In this document: piece by piece, positions 7,442 through 16,600 of the stretch
How the letters are laid out: each line of letters opens with the position of its first letter
How positions within the stretch are numbered: the stretch's first letter is position 1
Assembly: GCF_026898115.1 (NCBI RefSeq)
Contig: NZ_CP114036.1
Span: forward strand, 5,202,001 to 5,266,000
Length of the DNA stretch: 64,000 nucleotides
Reading direction: 5' to 3'
DNA from: Streptomyces sp. S465
GTDB taxonomy: Bacteria; Actinomycetota; Actinomycetes; Streptomycetales; Streptomycetaceae
Position numbers and translations under genes: made by a program
Notes under the pieces: generated by a model
Told to the model about the DNA's origin: nothing
What the model saw: only the letters and a program-made list of their open reading frames with translations
The model's database searches: none

Positions 7442-8356
7442 TCATCCTTCTTGCAGAATGCTGGTGATCCGCCCCGCCGCTCGGTCGGCAGAGCCTTCCC
7501 CGCTCTGGTGCTCGGCGATAAAGCGCAGAGGCGAGCGTGCCGTCAGCGCGGTGAACTCCCGTGTCAGGTGCGCTTGGTCGTAGAACCCGCAGATGGACGC
7601 CGCCTCGCCAGGTCGGTGTCCGGCCGAGAGCAGCGCGGCGGCGTGTTGAAGTCGTAGCACCCGGGCCAGTCGTTTGGGAGTCAACCCGACCTGCTGTCCG
7701 AATTTGCGCTCGATTTGGCGCTGGCTCCAGCACACGCTTTCGGCCAGGGCGGTGATCTCCACCCTGCCGCGGGACTGCTCCAGGCGCTGCCAGGCCGCGA
7801 CCACCCGCTCGGACGCGAGCCGGCCCTCCCCGCGGCAGCGCAGGAGGAACTGGTCCAGGATGGCGAAACGCGCAGGCCACCCGGGTGCCTGTGCCAGTTG
7901 TTCCGACAGGTGGTGGACCCGGAGGCCGAGGAGGTCGGCGGGCTCTGCGCCAGGGGCGGGCAGGTCGTCCAGGGCCACACCGAACAGTTCGAAGGCCGCC
8001 CACGGTGCGAGCACGACCTCGACCGCGCGTATACCGCCGGTGTGCTCGACCAGCGCAGGGGACGTATTCGGCGGGCTGAGCAGGGATACCACCGTGCGGG
8101 CCCGGTGCGGTGCACCCACCGGCGAGATCCGCAGCGCCTCACCGAACCCGAGGACCAATGTCGCCAGTCCGCAGGGGATTCCCAAACGCCTGCGCACCGG
8201 TCCTGGCGCGCAGTGGAATCCTCGGTAGCTGAGTACTCCCGGCGCCAGCGACGGATGCGGATATCCCAAGGTCAGCGCCCACCGGCCCTCAGGACATCGC
8301 ACCCGATTCCCGGGATTCCCTGGCAGGACGTGTCTCGTCAGCAGACTGTCGGACAC
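7442..8356 (-). CDS. AraC-family transcriptional regulator
   Basis: A 304-residue regulator. The C-terminal AraC double HTH is clear: ALAESVCWSQRQIERKFGQQVGLTPKRL-type first helix pair at about residues 205-235 and ICGFYDQAHLTREF in the second HTH, near residue 265. The N-terminal ~180 residues form an unrecognised sensory domain. It is co-directional with, and 148 bp upstream of, the cysteine-rich peptide operon, so it is the probable cluster regulator. The GTG start at 8356 has no strong ribosome site, so the true start could be a little downstream. Confidence 0.82.
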   Translation of the reverse strand: MSDSLLTRHVLPGNPGNRVRCPEGRWALTLGYPHPSLAPGVLSYRGFHCAPGPVRRRLGIPCGLATLVLGFGEALRISPVGAPHRARTVVSLLSPPNTSPALVEHTGGIRAVEVVLAPWAAFELFGVALDDLPAPGAEPADLLGLRVHHLSEQLAQAPGWPARFAILDQFLLRCRGEGRLASERVVAAWQRLEQSRGRVEITALAESVCWSQRQIERKFGQQVGLTPKRLARVLRLQHAAALLSAGHRPGEAASICGFYDQAHLTREFTALTARSPLRFIAEHQSGEGSADRAAGRITSILQEG

Positions 8357-9062
8357 GTGAGCACCAGGAGATGGGCGCGTAATAATGTAAGGAATCTATG
8401 CATGACAATTCCCTCCGATTGGCGGGTTGCAGTGCATTGATGGAGGCGCCATCCGGCGCGTGTGCAGGGTTTTTCTCCGCCGCATCGCGGCCACGGTGTT
8501 CCGGGGCTGGGTTCCGAATTCGTGGGGCTCAATCGCGCGGCGGCGGCAGCCCGTTCCGGGTGCCTGGCGCTCGGCCCGACGGCGGGGATGGCGGGGATGG
8601 CAGGGCGACCGGCGCGGGTTTCACGGCGCGGAACGCGGCGTGGTCATGGGATGCCTGGACGGCCGCGACCGCCGTCCCCCCGCTGTCAGCGGCGCCCGGA
8701 CCCGCCCCATGTCAGAGAACTCTGAGCAACCCTGACCGTCCTGACGCGCATGTCATTTCCTCCCCCGAAGTGGTGAGGGCGGCGCGGGGTGGACCGCGCC
8801 GCCCGGCTTGCACCACGGAGATTGCTGGCCGGTTACGGTCGACGGCCAGGTGCTGCCGCTGAATGAGCGATTCGTGAGACGTCCCACCGGCTGACCTGCT
8901 GGTGCGGTGCCGCGGGAGACGCACCGCTGGGACGCGCCGGTCCGCGGAAGCGACTGCCGCGGTGCGCACCATGCGGATCGTGACACCGTCCGGCGTGACG
9001 GTCGGCAAGCCGGCGTCTGGGTGGCCCCGCCCTCCCGGCCCGCGCCGCGCGGACGCGCCCCG
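8357..9062. other. 706-bp stretch with no supportable gene
   Basis: The longest open frames here (for example plus strand 8398-8862) are low-complexity Arg/Ala/Gly/Pro shadows without ribosome sites or recognisable domains. The segment just upstream of the AraC gene (about 8380-8410) is AT-richer and probably holds its promoter. The rest could be decayed accessory DNA. Confidence 0.5.
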
Positions 9063-9257
9063 TCAGAGGGTGTGATCGAGGCGGCCGCCCTTCACAGCGC
9101 GTATGAAGACGCCAAGGGCGGCCGTGGTCGTACGGATCACGGTGTCGGGCTCGTCGCTCTCGCGTATGCGTATACCGTCTGCGACGGTGGCCAGTTCCAC
9201 GCAGTTGGCGCCGACGTCCGTGCTGAAGGAGGACTTGCGCCAGGTGGTGTGCGGCAT
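9063..9257 (-). CDS. DUF397 protein
   Basis: A 64-residue protein with the DUF397 hallmark WRKSSFS near the N-terminus, then NCVELA and IRIRESDEP, and a closing FIRAVKGG. DUF397 proteins sit beside XRE/DUF5753 regulators in many Streptomyces loci (WhiJ/AbaA type) and are thought to act as small partners of those regulators. It is the second of two adjacent DUF397 paralogues. Confidence 0.88.
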   Translation of the reverse strand: MPHTTWRKSSFSTDVGANCVELATVADGIRIRESDEPDTVIRTTTAALGVFIRAVKGGRLDHTL

Positions 9258-9267
9258 GCTGTCCGCC

Positions 9268-9459
9268 TCAGCGGATGTGGTCGAGGTCGGCGGCTTTCAC
9301 GGCTCGTATGAACGACCGGAGAGTGGCCGGGTTCGTATGGATCACCGCTTCCGGCTCGTCGCTCTCACGTATGCGTATGCCGTCGGGGGTAATGGCCAGT
9401 TCCACGCAGTTGGCCTGGTTCTCGCTGAATGTGGACTTGCGCCAGTCGGGTTGGGACAT
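9268..9459 (-). CDS. DUF397 protein (paralogue)
   Basis: A 63-residue DUF397 protein: WRKSTFSENQANCVELA, IRIRESDEPEAV, FIRAVKAADL. It is about half identical to the next DUF397 protein 10 bp downstream, so the pair looks like a tandem duplication. It lies 10 bp downstream of the HTH regulator gene and is almost certainly co-transcribed with it. Confidence 0.88.
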   Translation of the reverse strand: MSQPDWRKSTFSENQANCVELAITPDGIRIRESDEPEAVIHTNPATLRSFIRAVKAADLDHIR

Positions 9460-9469
9460 GACCGCCTTC

Positions 9470-10357
9470 CTAGAGCGTGTAGAGGACGTGTTGGATCAGG
9501 CCGAGCGAATCACGCGAGTCGTGTGCGAAGGGAGCGACCGTCACATCGACGGGTGGCAGTGCAGCTGCGCTGAGACGGTGGAACTGCCGTTGATACTTCG
9601 TGAGCGAAGGCTCGTCGTGCAGGAACGATGACTGGCCGGGGCTTTCCAGCAGTACCGTCTCAAGCGCGCGGCCGTGTGAGGCGACCATGAAGAACGGCGT
9701 GCTCAAAGTCGAGATCTCCTCGGCGGCGAAGGGGAGGATCTGGATGCTCACATGCGGCAGGGCGGCGAGTTCGATGAGGCGCAGTAGTTGCTTGCGCATC
9801 ACCTTGGCGCCACCGAACCGCATGTGCAGCGCTGCCTCATGGATCACCGCGTGGACCTCTGGTGCCTGCTCCTCGTGAAGGATCGCCTGCCGCCGCATGC
9901 GGAAACCAACCGCCGTGTGGACGTGGTCCGGAGTGTTGGCCTCGTCGTCCGCTCGGAAGATTGAGGCCGTGTAGTCCTCCGTCTGGAACAACCCCGGAAT
10001 GAACAGCGATTCGTACGAACGGAACCCGTTCGCTTGCGACTCAAGCTCGGCCAAGTCCAGCGCTGACGGCACAAGGCGGCCCTTGTAGCCGCTCCACCAG
10101 CCCTTGCCGCTGCTAGCGGCCAAGCTCAACAGCGCGCCAACGTAAGGCTCATTCTTGCATCCGTAAGCGTCAATCAGCGCGCGGAGACGATCCGTTGGGA
10201 TGGCCGTCCGCCCCGCCTCGATGTGGCTCAGGTGCGGCGCGCCCATGCCGATCAGCTTGCCGCCTTCGGCGATCGACAACCCCGCCTGGAGTCGCAACTT
10301 CTTGAGCTCCGCGCCGAGTCGGCGTTGCCGTTCGGTGATGAGCGTTCGCAGCGCCAC
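9470..10357 (-). CDS. XRE/DUF5753 helix-turn-helix regulator (WhiJ-like)
   Basis: I start this protein at GTG 10357, which has GGAGG seven nt upstream; a longer frame to 10414 lacks a site. The 295-residue product has an N-terminal lambda-repressor-type HTH (RLGAELKKLRLQAGLS, then GMGAPHLSHIEAGRTAI) and a C-terminal DUF5753 domain starting near residue 90 with the characteristic LFIPGLFQTEDYTASIFRA and MRRQAIL. Such regulators, with DUF397 proteins and a divergent ATPase gene, form the WhiJ-type loci that influence Streptomyces development. Probably autoregulated through the 160-bp divergent gap. Confidence 0.88.
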   Translation of the reverse strand: MALRTLITERQRRLGAELKKLRLQAGLSIAEGGKLIGMGAPHLSHIEAGRTAIPTDRLRALIDAYGCKNEPYVGALLSLAASSGKGWWSGYKGRLVPSALDLAELESQANGFRSYESLFIPGLFQTEDYTASIFRADDEANTPDHVHTAVGFRMRRQAILHEEQAPEVHAVIHEAALHMRFGGAKVMRKQLLRLIELAALPHVSIQILPFAAEEISTLSTPFFMVASHGRALETVLLESPGQSSFLHDEPSLTKYQRQFHRLSAAALPPVDVTVAPFAHDSRDSLGLIQHVLYTL

Positions 10358-10431
10358 GAGCGGTCCTCCAGGGGATTCGGTGACAGTGTGCCCCGCGCGG
10401 GTGGGGCGGTCCAATCATCTCGCCAAGGTGG

Positions 10432-10461
10432 TTGCAAAGTTGCTGAGGCGTGCCATACCTT
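10432..10461 (+). promoter_or_regulatory. Candidate promoter of the ATPase-like gene
   Basis: TTGCAA and TACCTT are separated by 18 bp on the plus strand, with the -10 about 55 nt before the ATG at 10517 in the divergent gap. Fits a vegetative-type promoter; not tested. Confidence 0.35.
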
Positions 10462-10516
10462 GGGTGTTGCCTTAATCACACAGGGTATTGAGCCACAAGC
10501 GCCACGGAGGCGTCGC

Positions 10517-10951
10517 ATGGGAGCACTCGCACACCCGGAACGTCCGCACCGCTACACCCTCACCGCCCCCGCCCTCCCCACCTCTCCCCGCCTGTGCCGC
10601 GACTTCGTGCGCGGCGTCTTCTCGGCCTCCGGCCTCGGCCAGCTCGCCGACAGCGCAGCCCTCTGCACCTCGGAGTTGGTGACCAACGTCCACCGGCACG
10701 GCAAGGGTGACGTACGGCTGGCCGCCGCCATCCGGCACGACCGCGTCCGGGTCACCGTCCACGACGACAGCCCCGAACTGCCCTCGCCCCGCCGCCCGGC
10801 GGGCGATGAGACCAACGGCCGGGGGCTGTTCCTGGTCACGGCCCTCTCCGACCTCTGCGGCATGAGCATCGACGAACCGGCCGACGGCACCGGCAAAACG
10901 GTGTGGTTCGAGTTCAACGTCCCGCCCGCGCAGACCAAGAGCACCGCATGA
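10517..10951 (+). CDS. HATPase_c_2 anti-sigma-factor-like ATP-binding protein
   Basis: A 144-residue GHKL ATPase of the RsbW/SpoIIAB-like type: the N-box is CTSELVTNVHRHG, followed by VRVTVHDDSPELP and the G-box NGRGLFLVTALSD. Start ATG 10517 has ACGGAGG six nt upstream. Proteins like this are the usual divergent partner of XRE/DUF5753 plus DUF397 genes in Streptomyces. They may phosphorylate or sequester a partner, but no sigma or anti-anti-sigma gene is adjacent. Overlaps the next small gene by ATGA. Confidence 0.85.
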   Translation: MGALAHPERPHRYTLTAPALPTSPRLCRDFVRGVFSASGLGQLADSAALCTSELVTNVHRHGKGDVRLAAAIRHDRVRVTVHDDSPELPSPRRPAGDETNGRGLFLVTALSDLCGMSIDEPADGTGKTVWFEFNVPPAQTKSTA

Positions 10952-11184
10952 ACGACCCCACCTCCGCCGAGCGCGTCGCCGAGATCCTGCGCGACGAGTT
11001 CGCCGCCCACGGCGTACGCCTCCCCGACGTACGGGCCGACCTCAGCGATCCCCACCAGCCACGCGTGGAACTCGGCACCGTCCCCCTCGGTACCGGCTTC
11101 GCCCTGCTGCGCGTGCTCACCGACTATCAACGGCTGCTCAAAGCCGAGAAGGCCGGCGGTCGCCCGCCGGCCTTCGGCCCATGA
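10948..11184 (+). CDS. Small conserved hypothetical protein (78 aa)
   Basis: Coupled by ATGA to the ATPase gene. The 78-residue product is soluble and acidic at the N-terminus (SAERVAEILRDEFAAHG), with a middle beta-type segment and a closing helix FALLRVLTDYQRLLKAEKAG. No family recognised. Translational coupling and co-location with the WhiJ-like locus suggest a function together with the ATPase. Confidence 0.6.
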   Translation: MNDPTSAERVAEILRDEFAAHGVRLPDVRADLSDPHQPRVELGTVPLGTGFALLRVLTDYQRLLKAEKAGGRPPAFGP

Positions 11185-11196
11185 CACTCGGTCGCG

Positions 11197-11916
11197 TTAC
11201 CAGCTGATGGCGTCGTCCATCGACTGCTGCCAGTACGTGACCTTGAGCGAGTCGTCGACATAGACGCCCTTGGCGGGCAGTGACGGGTGGGCGGCAGAGG
11301 GGACGTCCTCGTCGGCGGTGCGGCCCTGGAAGTAGACGGTGAGGGACTTCACGGTGTGGCCGTTCGTACCGCTGCCGTCAGCGGCCGACAGGTTCACCGA
11401 GGCGTAGCCGGACTCGCCCGGGGCCAGCGTGACGACGGCCTGCGGCTTCGACTCCTCGATGACCGGCGGCACCGACTGCGCCTCGCCGAACCGGACGGCC
11501 GGGTAGTTGTAGAGGTAGCAGTTGCTGCTGCCGGTGTTGGTGACCGTGAGCAGCATGTGATTCACGGGGCGGTTCAGGGGAGCCGCGACCGTCTTGGTGT
11601 TGGAGCCCTGGCAGGTGACACCCTCGGCGTCCTCGCTGCCCTTGGCGTCCTTGGTGTCCTTGGTGGCACTCGCGCCGGAGTCGCTGCCGCCGGCCTGGCT
11701 TCCCTTCCCCGATTCCGACGACACGTCCGTGTCCGACTTCGAACCGGTGGCGTTGGTCTTCGCGTCATCCTGGGAGGACGACGCGGAGGAGGACGACGCG
11801 CCCTCGCTGCGGACGCCCGATCCGTCCTCGCCGCACGCGGTCAGGGAGAAGGCGGCGATCGCGACGGTCGCGGCGGCGGTCAGGAGGCGGGTGCGGGAGT
11901 TACGGATCCTGGACAT
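11197..11916 (-). CDS. DUF4232 lipoprotein
   Basis: A 239-residue secreted lipoprotein. The signal peptide ends at LTAC (lipobox Cys near residue 27), followed by a long Ser/Asp/Gly/Thr-rich linker and a C-terminal DUF4232 domain (about residues 105-238) with VTCQGSNTKTV, a conserved NTGSSNCYLYNYPAV core and two Cys that probably form a disulfide. The ATG at 11916 places the signal correctly; longer frames upstream are artefacts. Convergent with the 78-residue gene, separated by 12 bp. Function of DUF4232 is unknown; Streptomyces genomes carry many. Confidence 0.85.
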   Translation of the reverse strand: MSRIRNSRTRLLTAAATVAIAAFSLTACGEDGSGVRSEGASSSSASSSQDDAKTNATGSKSDTDVSSESGKGSQAGGSDSGASATKDTKDAKGSEDAEGVTCQGSNTKTVAAPLNRPVNHMLLTVTNTGSSNCYLYNYPAVRFGEAQSVPPVIEESKPQAVVTLAPGESGYASVNLSAADGSGTNGHTVKSLTVYFQGRTADEDVPSAAHPSLPAKGVYVDDSLKVTYWQQSMDDAISW

Positions 11917-12116
11917 GTGGGTGAGCCCTTTCGGCGGTGCGGTGGGTGTGGTGCTTGGATGACCAGAGCTTGTGGGGCCATCCGTCCCAGCCGCCACGAA
12001 CGCCGGGCAGTTGGGGACGCTGGAACGCGGAAACAGGCTGTGACCAGGGGGAACGTAAGGGGTCTGGGACGCGGGAATGGGACGCGCCAGGCCATGGGAA
12101 GGGGAGGCGGGGAACG

Positions 12117-13664
12117 GTGTCAGGGGCGACAGGAGCCGTCGGCGACGCGGAGGCGCTCGCGGAACTGCTGCGGGGGCTCAAGGAACGCTCGGGGCTGAGC
12201 TACGGGGCGCTCGCCAAGCGGCTGCACATGAGCACGTCCACGCTGCACCGCTACTGCAACGGCAGCGTGGTGCCGACCGAGTACGCGCCGGTCGAGCGGC
12301 TCGCCCGGGTGTGCCGGGCGACCCCCGAGGAACTGGTCGAGCTGCACCGGCGGTGGATTCTGGCGGATGCGACGCGGGGGCGTAAGGAGCCGGAGCCGGG
12401 CGGGGTGGTGGTGCGCGGTACCGGGGCCGGTGCCGGGGCTGCGGCCGGGGAGCCCGAGAGCGCGCCGGCGCCCGACGCGTCGGCGCCCGGCGCCGGGGAC
12501 CGCCCGACTCACCCGGCGGATGCGGACAGCGGACCGCCCGAGGCGGCGGGCCCGGCCGATCCGGGCGGTGGGCTGTCCGAGACCGCGGGCGGGACGGCCC
12601 CGGCACCCGTGGGCGGTGAATCCCGCGAACCCGGCGGCCCCGGTGGCCCCAGTGGTCCCGGCGAACCCGGTGGCCCCGGCGAACCCAGCAAACCCGGCGA
12701 ACCCGGCAGAAGTGATGCCACGGTCATCAGCGGCACCACCCCCTCCGCTCCCGTGCGGCGGCCCCGTCGGCGCCGCACCGCCCTCATCGCCTCCGTCGCC
12801 ACCGCCGCCGTTCTGGGCGCCGTCGTGCTCGCCGTGAACCTGCCGTCCTCCGGAGGCGACAGCGGTGACGAGAAGGCCGCCGGGGCCGCCAATCCGGCCA
12901 CCGGCACCGCCACCGCCACCGGCCGAGCGGACGACAAGCAGCCGTCCGCCTCGGCCTCCCCCTCCCCCTCCCAAAGCGCGCGGACCGGCAAGCCCTCCGC
13001 CTCGGCGTCGGAGTCCGCCGGCCACGGCGGTGGGGGCGCCGACGAGCCCACCGGCGGCGTACCGGTCAACGTCGCCACCCGCCCCTACGTCTACGACAGC
13101 CCGTGCAGCCAGCACTTCCTCGTCGACAGCGAGCCGGGACAGGTCGGCCCGCCCGCCGACGAGCAGAACGCGCCCCGCTGGGCCGCCGCGTACGGCGCGG
13201 TGTCCTCGGGGGAGCAGCGCGTCGCCCTCACCCTCCAGGGCACCGGGAAGGAGACCGTCGTCCTGGAGGCGCTGCACGTACGCGTCGTCACCAAGCGCGC
13301 CCCGCTCGCCTGGAACGACTACTCGATGGGCGTCGGCTGCGGCGGCGGCGTCGAGACCAAGTCGTTCGACGTCGACCTCGACAACGGCAGCCCCACCGTC
13401 ACCGTCAAGAACGGCCAGCGCGACTTCCCGTACAAGGTCAGCGAATCCGATCCGGAGGTCTTCTACGTCACCGCCCACACCACGGCGCATGACGTCCGCT
13501 GGGACCTCTCCCTGGACTGGTCCAGCGGCGACCGCCACGGCACCGTGCACATCGACAACAACGGCACCCCGTTCCGCACCAGCGCCGCCGTCGGCCGCCC
13601 CGGTTACGACTACCCGCTGGGCACCAGCGAGTGGATCAAGCGGGAGGAGCAGCCGCAATCGTGA
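12117..13664 (+). CDS. HTH-domain membrane protein with long repeat-rich linker and secreted C-terminus
   Basis: From GTG 12117 (GGGAGGCGG upstream) the protein is about 515 residues. An N-terminal XRE HTH (LRGLKERSGLSYGALAKRL, then TLHRYCNGS) covers residues 10-65. A long Pro/Gly/Glu linker follows, including a collagen-like Gly-X-Pro run near residues 165-190. A basic patch RRPRRRRT and a single membrane helix lie near residue 220. The last ~200 residues form a Cys-containing extracytoplasmic domain of unknown family. It resembles Streptomyces membrane-bound HTH proteins that may sense outside signals. Its 3' end overlaps the convergent NACHT gene by 29 bp. Confidence 0.78.
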   Translation: MSGATGAVGDAEALAELLRGLKERSGLSYGALAKRLHMSTSTLHRYCNGSVVPTEYAPVERLARVCRATPEELVELHRRWILADATRGRKEPEPGGVVVRGTGAGAGAAAGEPESAPAPDASAPGAGDRPTHPADADSGPPEAAGPADPGGGLSETAGGTAPAPVGGESREPGGPGGPSGPGEPGGPGEPSKPGEPGRSDATVISGTTPSAPVRRPRRRRTALIASVATAAVLGAVVLAVNLPSSGGDSGDEKAAGAANPATGTATATGRADDKQPSASASPSPSQSARTGKPSASASESAGHGGGGADEPTGGVPVNVATRPYVYDSPCSQHFLVDSEPGQVGPPADEQNAPRWAAAYGAVSSGEQRVALTLQGTGKETVVLEALHVRVVTKRAPLAWNDYSMGVGCGGGVETKSFDVDLDNGSPTVTVKNGQRDFPYKVSESDPEVFYVTAHTTAHDVRWDLSLDWSSGDRHGTVHIDNNGTPFRTSAAVGRPGYDYPLGTSEWIKREEQPQS

Positions 13665-16600
13665 CCCCGGCCGGTGGGGTGCCCGTGACGGGCGCGTTGA
13701 CGACGGTGACGCTCTCCAGGTCGGGGAGGACGGCGAGCGGGGACACGTCGACGGGCCGGCCGGGGTCGCCGAGGAACCTGACGTGCAGATGACGGAGGCG
13801 GGGGAACGCCATGGGCATCCAGGTGGTGTCCAGTTCCGTCCCCAGGACCTGGAGATCCAGCCAGGTGATACCGGGTGGGAAGCGGCGCGGCAGGACGTGG
13901 GCATGGCTGATCGCGATCTTCAGGCGGTCCAGCGCCACCAGTTTGTGCAGGCTTTTCGCGAAGGGCACCGTGCTGGGTGTGTTGCGGGGCGGCTCGAACA
14001 CCAGCGTACGGAGGGGGAGGGCGGACAGGGGGCCGAGGTCGCGGGCCTGGGGGCAGCCGCTCAGATAGAGCGTTTCGAGGTTCGCGAGGTGGCTGAGCGC
14101 GCCGAGATCGGTGACCACGCCATTTCCGCTCAGCCGCAGCCGGGTCACGTCCTCCCCCCTGAGGCTGTCCCTGATCTCGTCCTCCGTGAAGTCTCCGCGC
14201 AGGATCAGCCAAGGACGCGGCCCCGTGTCCAGGAGCAGGCGCAGATGCTCCATGGACTCGGCCACGAAGTACAGGCCGTCCCGGTCCAGGCGGAGGATCA
14301 CCTCATGGAAGTACCGCTCGGTGTCGAACCGCCCCCAGCTCGACGCCAGTTGGGCGCGCACCGCGATCGACGGGTGGCCGGCGAACCGGGCCAGATACGG
14401 GATGGCCGCGTCCACCGGTATGCGTGAGGCCGTGACCACGCAGTATTCCGCCTGCTCGTCGGTCAGTCCCTCCGGCAGGGGCAGGAGCTCCAGCACGAGT
14501 GGGCCCACCGTGGCCAGCTCCCGCGCCCGCGCGACGTCCGGGGGCGGGATGAACCCCATCGCAGCCCGTGTCACCTGGTCCCGTATGCCCGGATCCAGAT
14601 CGGGCGCGTGCTCCAGGCAGGCCATGGCCAGCAGGTTCTGCCGGAGCGACGCCTTCGGGTCCCATCGCTCCGCTTCCACCAGCAACTTCTCCAACAGCTC
14701 CGCCCGCTCCCTCGGCCGCGCATGCGCGACCGCCATGCGGATGACGTCCTCCCACTGCGCGTCATGCGCGTTCCGGATCAGCAGGCCCACGTCCCACGCC
14801 TCCACCGCCGCCTTCGCGCCCAGGTAGTCCTGGAAGGTGCGGTGGACGAAGTCCACCGTGCCCACCGACGGCTCGCGCAGCAGCCCGCTGCGCAGCAGCA
14901 GATGGCGCAGGATGGCGGGGGCGTCGCCCAGGGCCTGGGCGGCGGGGACGGAGGGCAGGGCCTCCTCGATGAGACGCTCCGCGCGGTCGCGGTCCAGTTC
15001 GGCCTCGCCGTTGCGGATCAGGTAGTAGGCGAGCCGCTGGAGGAGCTGGATCTGCGGTTCCTCGTCCAGCTGCGTATCGCCGGGCGCGTAGACACGGCGC
15101 TCGGTGTCGCGGCGGGTCAGCAGCATCGACAGCGCCGCGTCGTACAGCGCCTTGCGGCCCGGTGGCAGATAGCCGCGCCGGGCGCGGTGCAGGGCGCAGA
15201 TCAGGCCGCACATCAGGGGGTTGGTGGCGAGCCGGCTGAGGTCCTGTTTGGTGCGGACGGCGGTGTGCAGGGCCGACTGGTAGCCGTCCAGCGCCGCCCG
15301 TTCCTCCTCCGTACGGCAGGTCTGGCGGGCCGCGTCGTGCCAGCGGTCGATGAACGCCGCCATGTCCTCGCGGCGCATCGGGGACAGCGTGAACTCGGTG
15401 AAGTCCTGCGCGCCCAGCCAGTCCTCGGCGACGGCGGAGGGGCGGGAGGTGACCAGCCACAGGTTGTCCGGGTAGGCGATGAGCAGGTCGGCCAGCCAGG
15501 CCCGGGTGCGCTCGCGGTCGTGCTCGGGGATCTCGTCGATGCCGTCGATCAGCAGCAGCCCACGGCCGGCGCCCAGGACCCGGTCGGCCCAGCCGGGCGG
15601 CTGGGCGCCGTCCAGGGGGTTGTGGACCGAGGCCAGGAACCCGGCGGGGGAGGGCAGGGACTCCCGGCGGGCGATGGTGCGCAGCGGGAGGACGAAGGGG
15701 ACGCGGCCGATCAGCTGCTCCATCCCGTGCGGCGGCCGCTGCCGCGCGGTGCTCACGGCGAGCCACTGGACGAGCGTGGTCTTGCCGGAGCCCGCGCCGC
15801 CGCGCAGCAGCACCCGCTGATGGCCGGCGAGCGCCCGGTCGGCGGGGAGGACGCCGGGGAGTGCGGCGGGGAGTGCGGCGGGCGAGGTGCCCGCCGCCGC
15901 GCCCTCGAACGCCCCCGCCGTCCCCTCCGGGCGGTCCTCGTGCGAGGAGACGGCCTCCAGGCTGAGATACGCGGCGTCCAGCGGCCAGGTGGCCTCGGAG
16001 TGGCTGAGGTCGATGCCGACGATGGTCAGCGTGGAGTGTTTGCCGATCATGTACTCCGCGTACCGGCGCTCGAACCCCGCGTCCTGCGCGGACTGGGACG
16101 GGATGCGCTCGATCAGGATGTCGATCTTGGTGATCAGCTCGTCGAGCCGGCCGCTCTGTTCGACGAGGGTGCGGGCGACGAAGGTCGAGCGCCGGCTGAA
16201 GAAGTGCAGGATGTGCAGGCAGGCGGTGTGGAGGAGGTGCTCGTAGAGGGCGAGTCCGTCCCGGCTCAGGCCGACGGGGGCGCCCAGGCCCGGCGCGGTC
16301 TCGATGAGGCGGGCGGCGAGGGCCCGGTGGCCGAGCCCCACGGCCTGGACGTCGTCCATGTCGAGGTCGCCGAGCGCGTGCAACGTCGTCGCCAGGCGCA
16401 TGGCGACCAGGTCGTCCTCGTCGGCGGGGCACGGCCGCTCGCCCGGGGCCGCCTGCTGGACGGCGCGGGCGACGAGTTCGGTGGCCAGCTTGTGCAGATC
16501 GTGGAAGTCGAGCGTCCGCTTCTCGCCCCGGAAGGTGACGAGCGAGGAGATACGGACCGGCTTGTCGACCAGCCCGGCGCCCGGACCCTCCTGGACGAAC

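Noticed and set aside
8398..8862. 154-codon plus-strand ORF in the gene-free stretch
   Set aside because: No ribosome site, low-complexity composition and no recognisable domain; several other frames are equally open because of high GC.
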